Source of the DNA: Aurantibacter_A sp039941195
GTDB lineage: Bacteria; Bacteroidota; Bacteroidia; Flavobacteriales; Flavobacteriaceae
Reading direction: 5' to 3'
Length of the DNA stretch: 64,000 nucleotides
Assembly: GCF_039941195.1 (NCBI RefSeq)
Contig: NZ_JBDVFA010000093.1
Coordinates: forward strand, 1 to 64,000
Shown: positions 1 through 8,468 of the stretch, piece after piece
Layout of the letters: each line of letters begins with the position of its first letter
Numbering within the stretch: the first letter of the stretch is position 1
The notes under the pieces: generated by a model
Seen by the model: the letters and a program-made list of their open reading frames with translations, nothing else
Database searches by the model: none
Told to the model about the DNA's origin: nothing
Translations under genes and position numbers: made by a program

Positions 1-898
1 GGGCTGCTTGATCATAAATAAGTCCCGCAATATCATTGGCATGTGCCGCCCAATCAACCTTTCCAGCCTCTACTTGAAGCACAAAACCTTCGGGGTTATT
101 TTTCATTGCATCAATTGCCTTTTTAGTCATTTCAGCGAGCGTAGGAACTTTTTGAAGTAACTCCTTATTATTTTCTCTATCAATGGAATATGGTAGACCT
201 CCCTCATGAAAAACACCTAAAATTGGTTTGTCATTTGCTGCAGCTAACATAGCTGATTTAGTTTTAACCACTTCATAGCCATTAGATGCAAAAGCTTTAT
301 ACATATCTTTCTTATCCTTTCGCTTCTCGGGTGTAAAATAATTATCACCACCACCCATCATCACATCAAACTTTTGTTCCAAATACTTTTCAGCAATTTG
401 TTCTTGCGCATTTCTAGATTTAGAATTTACACAAAATCCTGCTGGAGTTGCGTGGGTAATAGGAACCGTAGTAACACAACCAGCTTTTTTTCCTGCTTTT
501 TTAAATTTTTGCCAAATAGGCAAATGTTCTTCCCCATCTTTACTCACATTTAAAGCGCCGTTATCAATTCGAACACCGCCACCCCAAGAGGAACTCGCCG
601 CCGCAGAATCTGTTACAATGGAATTTGCGGAGGCCATATCCATTAAAGACCTACTTACCTTATTATCCTTATATAATTGCAACCAATTTGTTCCGGTACC
701 TGTTTTTCTAGATAAATATAAATCGGTCATATTCAAAGTACCAATACTCATACCGTCACTAACAATTACAATAATGTTTTTTGCTTTTTTGTTGTTAACA
801 CCAATTGGATTAGTATTAGCCATACCATTGAAAGGGTGTAGTAAAGTACTCCCTAGGGTGAGTAGTGATCCGTTTCTAAAAAATTTTCTTCTGTTCAT
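1..898 (-). CDS. alkaline phosphatase, Tat-exported (C-terminus beyond window)
   Basis: Hydrolyses phosphate monoesters in the periplasm or at the cell surface. The ATG is at 898 and the frame stays open to base 1, so about 299 residues are present and the C-terminus is missing. The N-terminus (MNRRKFFRNGS, then a hydrophobic stretch) is a twin-arginine export signal. Alkaline phosphatase motifs are visible: IVIVSDGMS (metal-ligand Asp48), TDSAAASSSWGGG (nucleophile Ser98 after Asp97), and VEAGKVDWAAHAND (Glu, Asp and His metal ligands) close to the left edge. It starts 30 bases after the DUF3299-like gene and is probably last or near last in the metal-related operon. The enzyme family uses two Zn and one Mg, which fits that context. 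The family call is secure; the substrate is unknown. Confidence 0.9.
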   Translation of the reverse strand, partial: MNRRKFFRNGSLLTLGSTLLHPFNGMANTNPIGVNNKKAKNIIVIVSDGMSIGTLNMTDLYLSRKTGTGTNWLQLYKDNKVSRSLMDMASANSIVTDSAAASSSWGGGVRIDNGALNVSKDGEEHLPIWQKFKKAGKKAGCVTTVPITHATPAGFCVNSKSRNAQEQIAEKYLEQKFDVMMGGGDNYFTPEKRKDKKDMYKAFASNGYEVVKTKSAMLAAANDKPILGVFHEGGLPYSIDRENNKELLQKVPTLAEMTKKAIDAMKNNPEGFVLQVEAGKVDWAAHANDIAGLIYDQAA

Positions 899-928
899 CT
901 TTAAGTTGTTTTGGAATTAAATGGTCGT

Positions 929-1366
929 TTATTTTGGGATAAACCCTTCACAATCAGTAAGTATGTAATTAAAGTGTTCTACGTCGTCTTTATTAAGTTT
1001 CAATTTACCAGTTATCAGCACTACATCATCAGTTTCAAAATCTGGTTTCGATTCAAATTGTATTTCTACTGCCGTTTCTGGACCTCCATTACCGCAAAAG
1101 AAACAGGATGCCAACGGATTTTTTGATAAAATAAGCAGTTCTCCATTTGGATCTACATCCAAAAAATACCCTGTAAGTGAAACTTCTTTACCCTCAAGAT
1201 TTGTCATTTTATTACTGAAGTCTGGATATAGAAAATTAGAATCATAAGCTTCAAAATATTTTTCAGTGTATTCAATATTAGCAAGATCTTCCCATGTGAG
1301 ATTTACCTGAGCTGTAGCACTCATTGTAATGAATAGTAGAAGAATGCTTAAAAATTTATTTTTCAT
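929..1366 (-). CDS. exported OB-fold protein, DUF3299-like
   Basis: 145 residues. Residues 1-19 form a Sec signal peptide ending near TAQ. The mature part looks like a small beta-barrel: LEGKEVSLTGYFLDVD, then the SCFFCGNGGPE Cys motif, then DDVVLITGKLKLN. This pattern resembles the DUF3299 (OB-fold) family found beside MacB-like ABC transporters of the zinc-limitation response in Pseudomonas; that comparison is from memory. Its start overlaps the end of the permease gene by 11 bases, which indicates translational coupling. A role as periplasmic partner or metal-binding accessory of the transporter is inferred from position and the CxxC motif. Confidence 0.65.
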   Translation of the reverse strand: MKNKFLSILLLFITMSATAQVNLTWEDLANIEYTEKYFEAYDSNFLYPDFSNKMTNLEGKEVSLTGYFLDVDPNGELLILSKNPLASCFFCGNGGPETAVEIQFESKPDFETDDVVLITGKLKLNKDDVEHFNYILTDCEGFIPK

Positions 1367-2693
1367 TACTAATTATATTTGAGATATTCATTTTAAACAG
1401 CGGAAGTATCGCCAATAATATTGAAACCATAGCTATAAACATTACTATAAAAATTGTTTGTACTGTTTGATGCGCTGAAAATGTCAAAATAATATCTTGT
1501 TGAAATTGTGATTTAAAGATATTAACTATAAAATGTAAACCAATCTTCGAAAACACAAAACCAAAAAATAAAGATATTAATAGTACTAAAATGCCTTCAA
1601 TTGCTACAATACGAAACAATTGAAAGTTACTTGCCCCATAGGTTCGCATTAAGGCTAAATCAAAAGCACGCTCTCTAACCATTTTATAAAAGCCTATAAA
1701 AATGGTAATGCAAGAAATGAGTAATATGATATATGCAATCCAGGAAATTGCTTTTACCCCCACTCCGGTAAAACGAAATAATCTTTCCAGTTCATATTTG
1801 GGCAAGGCAGCTTGCATATTCGAATTCGCATTTATAGTTCTTGGCATTGTCATTAACCCCATAGGATTTCTAAACGAAACCAATATTGAGGTGACTTTTC
1901 TATCATCAACATGAACTAAATCATGTTCTTCATCGTGCTCGTGTTCTTCATCATGATTGTGATCTTGTACGTGTTCTTCTTCTTTATGAGCATGGTCCGA
2001 ATCATCTTTGTGTTCATGTTCTTCATCTTCATGTTCTTCATCTTCAAGTGGTTTATGCTCTTCGTGATTTTCATCTTCATGATTATGCACATCCCAAATA
2101 CTTTCTAAAGTTGTTACGATTAATCTGTCGATAACTTTATACGCTGGTTTATAAATTCCAACAACGGTAAACGATTGGTTATGCTCCTCAATTGAATTTT
2201 CAGTTAATCCATGAGAGCTTAAAAAAGTATCTCCCACATTCATACCTAATTGTTGTGCCACATCATTACCTATTACGGTCTCCATAGAAGTCTCAACCGC
2301 TCTTCCTTCCAAAATTTCAGCATCATAAAGCTTATCAAAATCTAATGTGGATCCTACAATTCGATAGCCTTTGTAATTATCTCCATAAGAAATAGGCACA
2401 GCAGACTTTACCAATGGATTCTTCGCCATTTTTTCCACTTCGCTAAAAGCAATATTACCCGTAGGATTATCAATGTGCAAAACTGAAGAAAGTACTAACT
2501 GTAAAGGACTTCCCTTAGCACCGACCACCATTTCTACTTTACCCAAACCATTTTCAAATTGGTTTTGAATGGACGTATCTAATTGTTGTATACCAAGTAA
2601 TAAACCAATGCTAATGGATAGTGAAAATATACTAAGGAATGCATAAAGTGGCTTATGCAGAAAATTCTTAAGACTAATCTTCCAATTATTCAT
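1356..2693 (-). CDS. MacB/FtsX-type ABC transporter permease with His-rich insert
   Basis: 445 residues. The architecture is the MacB/LolC type: one N-terminal membrane helix (about 15-36), a large periplasmic MacB-PCD domain (about 40-300) with the segment VVGAKGSPLQLVLSSVLH, then three C-terminal helices (about 315-337, 365-392, 412-433). Residues 203-261 are an insert with 16 His and many Asp/Glu, placed in the periplasmic domain, a likely low-affinity metal buffer or sensor. The gene overlaps the ATPase gene by 4 bases (ATGA), so the two proteins form one transporter. MacB-type permeases move substrate by mechanotransmission and do not form a classic channel, so uptake of metal by this protein is not established. 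The His-rich loop and the CobW neighbour point to zinc or a similar metal. Confidence 0.85.
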   Translation of the reverse strand: MNNWKISLKNFLHKPLYAFLSIFSLSISIGLLLGIQQLDTSIQNQFENGLGKVEMVVGAKGSPLQLVLSSVLHIDNPTGNIAFSEVEKMAKNPLVKSAVPISYGDNYKGYRIVGSTLDFDKLYDAEILEGRAVETSMETVIGNDVAQQLGMNVGDTFLSSHGLTENSIEEHNQSFTVVGIYKPAYKVIDRLIVTTLESIWDVHNHEDENHEEHKPLEDEEHEDEEHEHKDDSDHAHKEEEHVQDHNHDEEHEHDEEHDLVHVDDRKVTSILVSFRNPMGLMTMPRTINANSNMQAALPKYELERLFRFTGVGVKAISWIAYIILLISCITIFIGFYKMVRERAFDLALMRTYGASNFQLFRIVAIEGILVLLISLFFGFVFSKIGLHFIVNIFKSQFQQDIILTFSAHQTVQTIFIVMFIAMVSILLAILPLFKMNISNIISNEK

Positions 2694-3319
2694 AATGTGA
2701 TGATATTTTTAAAACCAGACTTAATACGAGTGTCATGTGTAATTACCACCAAATTCGCTTTGTTTTCCTCGGCCTGTTGTTGTAACAACTGTAACACGGT
2801 ACTACAATTTTCATCATCCAAATTCGACGTTGGCTCGTCAGCCAGAATAACTTTAGGTTTATGTACTACCGCCATGGCAATACCTAGTCGTTGCAATTGA
2901 CCTTCACTAAGCTCATTAACTTTACTCTTTTTAGTTTCTTTTAAGTCCAATTGTTCTAATAATGTGTCAATTGCTGCATAATCAATAGATTTTTTACTAA
3001 AAAAAAGACGAGCCTTTAAATTGTCCAAAACGTTTAACGATTTTACGGCATGATTCTTTTGAAAAACGAGTCCAATGTTTTGCCCTCTAAATTTATCTAA
3101 TTTTGAATGTGACATTCCATTTATAGGCACTTCATCAATAATCACTGATCCATTATTGGGGTGTAAAAGTCCCGCTAAAAGGTGTAAAAAAGTTGTTTTA
3201 CCTACTCCAGATTTTCCTAGTATGAGCAAATTTTCTTGTTCCCCTAATGTGATGTTTGGAAAGTTGAAAGCATGTTCCTTTTTAGTATATTGAAAAGTAA
3301 GATTATCTGTTTGTACCAT
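2690..3319 (-). CDS. ABC transporter ATP-binding protein (LolD/MacB-like)
   Basis: 209 residues, a single nucleotide-binding domain. Walker A GKSGVGKTT is at 35-43, Q-loop VFQKNH near 85-90, signature LSEGQ at 137-141, Walker B VILADEP at 157-163 and the H-loop His at 195. It powers the overlapping downstream permease. It starts 23 bases after the CobW-type gene, in the same direction, so the two are probably co-transcribed. The length and the DEPTSNLD segment fit the LolD/MacB/FtsE group of NBDs. Substrate cannot be read from the NBD. Confidence 0.9.
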   Translation of the reverse strand: MVQTDNLTFQYTKKEHAFNFPNITLGEQENLLILGKSGVGKTTFLHLLAGLLHPNNGSVIIDEVPINGMSHSKLDKFRGQNIGLVFQKNHAVKSLNVLDNLKARLFFSKKSIDYAAIDTLLEQLDLKETKKSKVNELSEGQLQRLGIAMAVVHKPKVILADEPTSNLDDENCSTVLQLLQQQAEENKANLVVITHDTRIKSGFKNIITL

Positions 3320-3342
3320 TTAAAATTATAGTATGCAATTAA

Positions 3343-4542
3343 TTAATACGCTATAGGCCATTGATCCTGTTGCGGAAATAATTCTCCTTTCCATTTCTGA
3401 ATTTCAGATTCTGTAAGTATACAATCTTCCAATTCAGTGATCATTTTTTCTTTGTTAATATGTTGTCCTATAAAAACCAATTCAATTTTTCTATCTCCAA
3501 AGATAACATCCCAATCCGATTCAATTTGATTTTGGTTCTCGGTAAATGAAGCATAATTAATTCGTTCTGAAAAAGGCATCGATGTCCACCAAACACCTGC
3601 CGTATCCGCTTTACACGAACCTCCTGCTGAACTCCATAAAAGTGCTTGATTAGACCTAGAAGCCATCCAAAACAAACCTTTACTTCTGATAATATTTTGA
3701 GGAAAACGCTCATTTAAATAACAAAGAAAGCGCTCTGGATGAAATGGCTTTTTACTCTTAAACACAAAGGAACTTATGCCATATTCTTCAGTTTCAGGGG
3801 TATGCTCGTTTTCTAATTCCTTAATCCAACCGGCAGAGGCCTCAGCTTTTTCATAATCAAACAAACCTGTATCAATAACTTGTTTTATTTGAACTTTTGA
3901 TTCGTTAGCTAAAATAATATCAGCTTCTGGATTTAACTTATGAATAATTGCACGTAGTTCTTCTAACTGGTCTGCGGTTACCAAATCAATTTTATTAATA
4001 ATAATAACATTGGCAAATTCTATTTGATCAGTTAATAAATTTACTATTGTTCTATCGTCACCGTCAATATTAGTCAAATCTCTTGTTGCAAGATAATCAG
4101 AGCTAGAAAAATCTTTCAGAAAATTAAAAGCATCAACTACAGTTACCATGGTATCAATATAACTGAAACGACTTAAGTCTATGTTACCATCTTCGCTTTC
4201 AAACGTAAAGGTTTGTGCTACAGGTATTGGTTCGCTTATACCTGTACTTTCAATAAGAAGGTAGTCAAATCTATTTTGGGCAGCCAGTTTTTCAACTTCT
4301 ACCATAAGATCTTCTCTTAAGGTGCAGCAAATACAACCGTTCGACATTTCCACTAGTTTTTCCTCGGTTCTCGAAAGGGTGTTTTCATTTTCAATGAATT
4401 GGGCATCGATATTGACTTCGCTCATATCATTAACAATTACAGCAACTTTTAAACCTTCTTTATTATGCAATATATGATTGAGCAAGGTAGTTTTTCCTGC
4501 ACCTAGAAAACCACTTAATACAGTTACGGGAAGTTTCTTCAT
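3343..4542 (-). CDS. CobW/ZNG1-family metallochaperone GTPase
   Basis: 399 residues. G3E-family P-loop GTPase: Walker A GFLGAGKTT at 11-19, metal-binding CICC motif at 70-73, guanine-specificity NKID near 185, and a C-terminal CobW_C domain (about 270-385). Members of this family (ZNG1, YciC, ZigA) deliver zinc to client proteins and are often induced by zinc starvation through Zur; COG0523 also contains cobalt and nickel members. Here it leads the transporter gene pair with 23 bases of spacing. The size near 400 and extended C-terminal domain resemble the YciC subgroup. Function as zinc chaperone is inferred from family and neighbours; no experimental link is visible in sequence. Confidence 0.85.
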   Translation of the reverse strand: MKKLPVTVLSGFLGAGKTTLLNHILHNKEGLKVAVIVNDMSEVNIDAQFIENENTLSRTEEKLVEMSNGCICCTLREDLMVEVEKLAAQNRFDYLLIESTGISEPIPVAQTFTFESEDGNIDLSRFSYIDTMVTVVDAFNFLKDFSSSDYLATRDLTNIDGDDRTIVNLLTDQIEFANVIIINKIDLVTADQLEELRAIIHKLNPEADIILANESKVQIKQVIDTGLFDYEKAEASAGWIKELENEHTPETEEYGISSFVFKSKKPFHPERFLCYLNERFPQNIIRSKGLFWMASRSNQALLWSSAGGSCKADTAGVWWTSMPFSERINYASFTENQNQIESDWDVIFGDRKIELVFIGQHINKEKMITELEDCILTESEIQKWKGELFPQQDQWPIAY

Positions 4543-4693
4543 CTTTTTTCTATTTTTAATCTAGCTATTAGTTTTATAGGAACTACTCAAAGCAACCATT
4601 AAATCTAAACTCAATTTTATGCTCTACATTCAAGTATTTGAGACCATTCCTGTCTCCATCAACAGTTTTAACTTCAAAGCTTATGTTATAAAT

Positions 4694-4701
4694 CAAATTT
4701 A
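4694..4701 (-). promoter_or_regulatory. candidate -7 box upstream of the CobW-type gene
   Basis: On the minus strand this reads TAAATTTG, matching the Bacteroidota -7 consensus TAnnTTTG, about 150 bases before the start of the CobW-type gene. No clear TTG -33 element is at the right spacing, so the call is weak. A Zur-like half site TGTTATAAAT (4684-4693 on the plus strand) directly abuts it, which is suggestive only. Confidence 0.25.
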
Positions 4702-4823
4702 ATCTTGAACAGAATTAAGTTGTTTTCTGTATTCTGGACCCGAAAATTAATGACTTTATACCATGCTATTTAACACAACCGATGATAGAAGAATTCATAA
4801 ATAACAATAATGTATTGGGGTAA

Positions 4824-5132
4824 TTATAGAAAATAAGGAGGAGGGCGTGAAAAGAGCTGGTCGGAGTTAATGGTATTAGAAACCACAAAGCTATATGTTT
4901 TCGATAGCTCATCTTTATGAAGGAATTCAATATTTTTTATTTCAACATCCTGTGAATTAGGGACAATAGCTGGTGTGAAATTTGTGGTATTAACATGTAT
5001 ACATACATTACAATCATCTCCATGATCCTCTTCACTTTCATGTGTAAAAACATGAAGTCCTCCCATTTTTGTTAATATATAAATGGCGAGGAAGAGAATG
5101 GAAATACTATATCTAATCCAGTTAATTTTCAT
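4824..5132 (-). CDS. small membrane-anchored protein with Cys/His cluster
   Basis: 102 residues, family not recognised. Residues 7-24 are a single hydrophobic segment (signal anchor or signal peptide). It is followed by HVFTHESEEDHGDDCNVCIH, a short stretch dense in His, Asp, Glu and Cys that could bind metal. The C-terminus ends in RPPPYFL, an ending seen in small Bacteroidota proteins encoded near metal transporters and TonB receptors (recollection). The gene lies 281 bases upstream of the CobW-type gene in the same direction, so it may share regulation without being in the same operon. A palindrome TTGTTAAACAA at 5178-5188 lies upstream. Confidence 0.6.
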   Translation of the reverse strand: MKINWIRYSISILFLAIYILTKMGGLHVFTHESEEDHGDDCNVCIHVNTTNFTPAIVPNSQDVEIKNIEFLHKDELSKTYSFVVSNTINSDQLFSRPPPYFL

Positions 5133-5216
5133 TGGATGTGAAATTATAAAAAGCCCATTACAAATGAATATGAATGCTTGTTAAACAAATGTGAAATAAA
5201 ACATTCTAGAACTATA

Positions 5217-5256
5217 AAACCCCAGAATAGTTCTCACTACTTCTGGGGTTTTTCCC
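5217..5256 (-). terminator. intrinsic terminator downstream of the MFS gene
   Basis: Inverted repeat AAACCCCAGAA (5217-5227) / TTCTGGGGTTT (5241-5251) with a 13-base loop. It is flanked by T-rich sequence on both strands, so it can act on transcripts from either side. It lies about 25 bases beyond the 3' end of the MFS gene and separates it from the next minus-strand gene. Confidence 0.8.
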
Positions 5257-5276
5257 TTTTTCAATTTTCTTTTATA

Positions 5277-6488
5277 CTATTGCCCACCGTAGGCCATACT
5301 TCTTCTTTTTGCAGTTTTCTTCTTCCTAACCAATATAATGGAAACAGCCATTGCCACGCCCATGCCCGCTAAAACACAACCAACAAGTCCAGCTGAAGTA
5401 TAACCATATCCTAATGCAATAGGAAGGCCAGCTAAATAAGCACCAGAAGCATTCCCCATATTAAATGCACTCTGATTCATTGATGAGGCCAGCATTTCTG
5501 AACCTTTAGCAGAGTTTATAATTGCCATTTGAATTGGCGTAGCAACACTAAATGAAACAACACCGATTATAAAGGTTAAACACAATATTAAATACGGGTT
5601 AGTTGCAATAAAAGCATTAATTAATAGTACAACAATCATCATACTTAAACTAATGGCAACCGCTTTCAAAGGATAAAACAATTCTGCCATTTTAGCTCCG
5701 AGAAAATTACCAACAACCATTCCTAAACCTGCAATTATCATTGCGTAGCCTACTACACTTTCTGGATGTCCCGCTACTTTAGTAATTAAAGGAGCGATAT
5801 AGCTATACCATGCAAAAAATCCTCCGGTACCAATTGTTGTAAGCAAAATAAGAATCCATAATTCTGTATTCTTTAAACCTTGATTTCCTTCGGCTTTAGA
5901 TGTTTCTGGTTCAGGCTCAAAATGTGGCATCCAGAAGTAAATACTTGCCATTGTAGCAATACCTACTACACCGACCATTAAAAATGAAATACTCCATCCA
6001 AATTCATGCCCTAAATAAGTTCCCAGTGGCACTCCAATTACATTAGCAATCGTTAAGCCTGCAAACATGGTGGCAATAGCCTGTGCCGCTTTTCCAGGTT
6101 TTGCAAGTTTTCCTGCAACAACGGCTCCAATTCCAAAAAAAGCACCATGAGGTAAACCTGACAAGAATCGATAAATAAGTAATGTACTATAATTATCAGC
6201 AAAAGCAGATATGGTATTAAATACAGTAAACCAAAGCATTAAATATAGTAATACTTTTTCTGCATCTATTTTGGAGGCAAACTTTGTAAATAAAGGGGCT
6301 CCAACCACAACTCCTAAGGCATATGCAGCAATAAAATGCCCAGCCTGTGGTATTGTAATGTTTAATCCCGCTGCCACATCAGGTAATATACCCATGATAA
6401 CAAATTCTGTTAATCCGATTCCAAAACCACCCAATGCTAAGGCGATTAAGGCTTTTTTGTTTGATGTTTTTAATTTCATAGCTAACAT
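5277..6488 (-). CDS. MFS transporter, DHA1 family (AraJ/PbuE-like)
   Basis: 403 residues with twelve predicted membrane helices. The first helix carries LGGFGIGLTEFVIMGILPDVA, a typical opening of the AraJ/YdhP/PbuE drug- and purine-efflux group; the motif-A-like loop between helices 2 and 3 reads LFTKFASKIDAEKVLL. The tail is basic (KKKTAKRR). Two nearby starts are possible, Met1 at 6488 or Met4 at 6479. The gene stands alone between two terminators. Efflux of a small molecule across the inner membrane is the family role; the substrate is not predictable. Confidence 0.85.
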   Translation of the reverse strand: MLAMKLKTSNKKALIALALGGFGIGLTEFVIMGILPDVAAGLNITIPQAGHFIAAYALGVVVGAPLFTKFASKIDAEKVLLYLMLWFTVFNTISAFADNYSTLLIYRFLSGLPHGAFFGIGAVVAGKLAKPGKAAQAIATMFAGLTIANVIGVPLGTYLGHEFGWSISFLMVGVVGIATMASIYFWMPHFEPEPETSKAEGNQGLKNTELWILILLTTIGTGGFFAWYSYIAPLITKVAGHPESVVGYAMIIAGLGMVVGNFLGAKMAELFYPLKAVAISLSMMIVVLLINAFIATNPYLILCLTFIIGVVSFSVATPIQMAIINSAKGSEMLASSMNQSAFNMGNASGAYLAGLPIALGYGYTSAGLVGCVLAGMGVAMAVSIILVRKKKTAKRRSMAYGGQ

Positions 6489-6768
6489 TTTTAATGGTTG
6501 TACATTTTCAAAAAAGCAGTGTTCTTTTTAAAATTTGTAAAACAATTATATTTGTCGGTACAAAGTTATGGTGGACATTTAGTTTGATCATATGTGCAAT
6601 TATCCAATATGTATGCTAAATTGACACCCTATTTTATTATTAAACATAATTGGGGTAATTAAGCACATATTGCTTGTTTTCAGTAGTTTCTTCGCTTCAA
6701 ACTAAAGAATGCTGTATGATTTTAAGAGTATATTTTAAGTTATGAAGATTCAATCTTGGTAATAAGAA
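6489..6768. other. intergenic region upstream of the MFS gene
   Basis: About 340 bases separate the MFS start from the aldehyde dehydrogenase gene. On the minus strand TAACTTTG (6568-6561) matches the -7 consensus for the MFS gene, without a good -33 element. No ORF, RNA gene or repeat was recognised here; the terminator of the aldehyde dehydrogenase is listed separately. Confidence 0.4.
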
Positions 6769-6809
6769 TAAAAATAGGCCTGCTCATTTTTATTAATGTA
6801 ACAGGCCAA
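6769..6809 (-). terminator. intrinsic terminator after the GapN-like gene / ilv operon
   Basis: On the minus strand TTGGCCTG pairs with CAGGCCTA across a 19-base loop, followed by TTTTTATT. It lies 24 bases past the stop of the GapN-like gene, which makes it the likely end of the whole ilvD-to-aldehyde dehydrogenase transcript. Confidence 0.7.
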
Positions 6810-6832
6810 TAAATTCAATTACATATTCTATT

Positions 6833-8416
6833 TTATAAAATATAATCTGTACTTACAAAGTTAGATAGTTTAGCACCTAGTAAATTTTCTATTGTCTCAT
6901 TATTTAAGTCATTGTCTTTAAAAGCCACAAATGTTCGAATTGAAAACGAGCGCAGTGCATCATGTACACTTAATGTAGCTTGTGCAGAATCTTTTCTACC
7001 AGTAAAAGGATATACATCAGGTCCACGTTGACATGAGCTATTTAAATTAACACGACAAACAAGATTAACCAAGGCATCAATTAATGGAGAAAGCGCATAA
7101 ACATCTTTGCCAAACAAACTTACTTGCTGGCCGTAATTACTATCTGCCATATCATCCAATGGTTCTTCTATATCTTGAAATGAAACTACTGGTATAACGG
7201 GTCCGAATTGTTCTTCTTGATATACGCGCATATCCTTAGTCACAGGATAAAGTATTGCAGGCCAAATATAATTATCGAAACGTTTTCCTCCTTTTTTATT
7301 TATGATTTTAGCTCCTTTGGCAATTGCATCATCAATCAGCTCTTGAATATATTCAGGTTTTTGGGGCTCAGGTAGTGGTGTTAATTTAACACCATCTTCC
7401 CAAGGGTTACCAAATTTTAATCCATCAACAGAAGTTGCTAATTGTTTTAAAAAGGTTTCACTAACATCATTATGAACATATACTATTTTTAATGCTGTAC
7501 AACGCTGTCCATTAAATGAAGTGGTACCAGCTACAACTTCATTAATTGTAAGCTTCATATCTGCATCTGGTAGCACTATTGCTGGATTTTTAGCTTCTAA
7601 ACCTAAAACTAAACGCAACCTATTGCTCTTAGGATGCTGATTTTGCAATGCATTAGCAGATTTACTATTACCGATAAGTGCTAAAATATCAACCTTTCCT
7701 GTTTGCATTATCGGAGCAGCTACTGCCCTACCTCTACCGAATAAAATATTAATCACTCCTTTTGGAAAACTATTTTGAAAAGCTTCTAACAAAGGTGTAA
7801 TTAATAATACACCGTGTTTAGCTGGTTTAAAAATCGCCGTATTCCCCATAATAATTGCAGGAATCAATAAAGCAAAAGTTTCGTTTAATGGATAGTTATA
7901 AGGTCCTAAACATAATACCACACCTAATGGGCCACGTTTAATGTGTGCATAAACACCATCGTGCTTGTGAAATTTAGCTGCATCGCGGTCTAACTGCTTG
8001 TAATCTTCAATAGTGTCATAAACATACTCTACAGTTCGATCGAATTCTTTTTGAGAATCTGGTAATGACTTCCCAATTTCCCACATTAAAAGCTTCACAA
8101 TTTCTTCGCGTTTGGTTTCCATTTGTTTTACAAACTTCTCCATACACTCAATGCGGTCTTTCACATGCATAGTTGGCCAAACTCCCTGCCCTTTATTATA
8201 AGCTTTCTGTGCTGCATCAAGAGCTTCTAAAGCTTCTTTTTCTCCCATATCTGGAATGCTACCTAAGGCTGTTGTTGCATATTCTTCTGTTGAAGATATT
8301 GTTGAATAAACCGTTGTTGAATCACCTGCCCAAGCTCTCAATTCACCATTTAATAGGTAACGTTGTTGATGTATTTGCTCTTTAATTTGAAATTCTGCGG
8401 GTATTGTATTACTCAT
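6833..8416 (-). CDS. aldehyde dehydrogenase, GapN-like (NADP-dependent glyceraldehyde-3-phosphate dehydrogenase family)
   Basis: 527 residues. ALDH fold: cofactor region LGPYNYPLNETF with GNTAIFKPAK, nucleophile Cys near 305 in FNGQRCTALK, and FGPVIPV near 415. Closest in style to GapN, which oxidises glyceraldehyde-3-phosphate to 3-phosphoglycerate and yields NADPH. At the usual ELGGK general-base motif the sequence reads GLEAK near 272, so the canonical Glu position is Gly. The gene starts 52 bases after ilvA and may be read from the ilv operon; NADPH from GapN would serve IlvC, but that link is inference. The family call is firm, the exact substrate less so. Confidence 0.8.
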   Translation of the reverse strand: MSNTIPAEFQIKEQIHQQRYLLNGELRAWAGDSTTVYSTISSTEEYATTALGSIPDMGEKEALEALDAAQKAYNKGQGVWPTMHVKDRIECMEKFVKQMETKREEIVKLLMWEIGKSLPDSQKEFDRTVEYVYDTIEDYKQLDRDAAKFHKHDGVYAHIKRGPLGVVLCLGPYNYPLNETFALLIPAIIMGNTAIFKPAKHGVLLITPLLEAFQNSFPKGVINILFGRGRAVAAPIMQTGKVDILALIGNSKSANALQNQHPKSNRLRLVLGLEAKNPAIVLPDADMKLTINEVVAGTTSFNGQRCTALKIVYVHNDVSETFLKQLATSVDGLKFGNPWEDGVKLTPLPEPQKPEYIQELIDDAIAKGAKIINKKGGKRFDNYIWPAILYPVTKDMRVYQEEQFGPVIPVVSFQDIEEPLDDMADSNYGQQVSLFGKDVYALSPLIDALVNLVCRVNLNSSCQRGPDVYPFTGRKDSAQATLSVHDALRSFSIRTFVAFKDNDLNNETIENLLGAKLSNFVSTDYIL

Positions 8417-8468
8417 TTGGTTTATTTTCTAATTAAAAATAGTTTTTTCTACTATAAAAATGAACTCA

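Noticed and set aside
1923..2108. Hydrophobic Phe/Met-rich plus-strand frame
   Set aside because: It is the complement of the His/Asp/Glu-rich repeat of the permease; GAA/CAT codons read as Phe, Met and Ile on the other strand.
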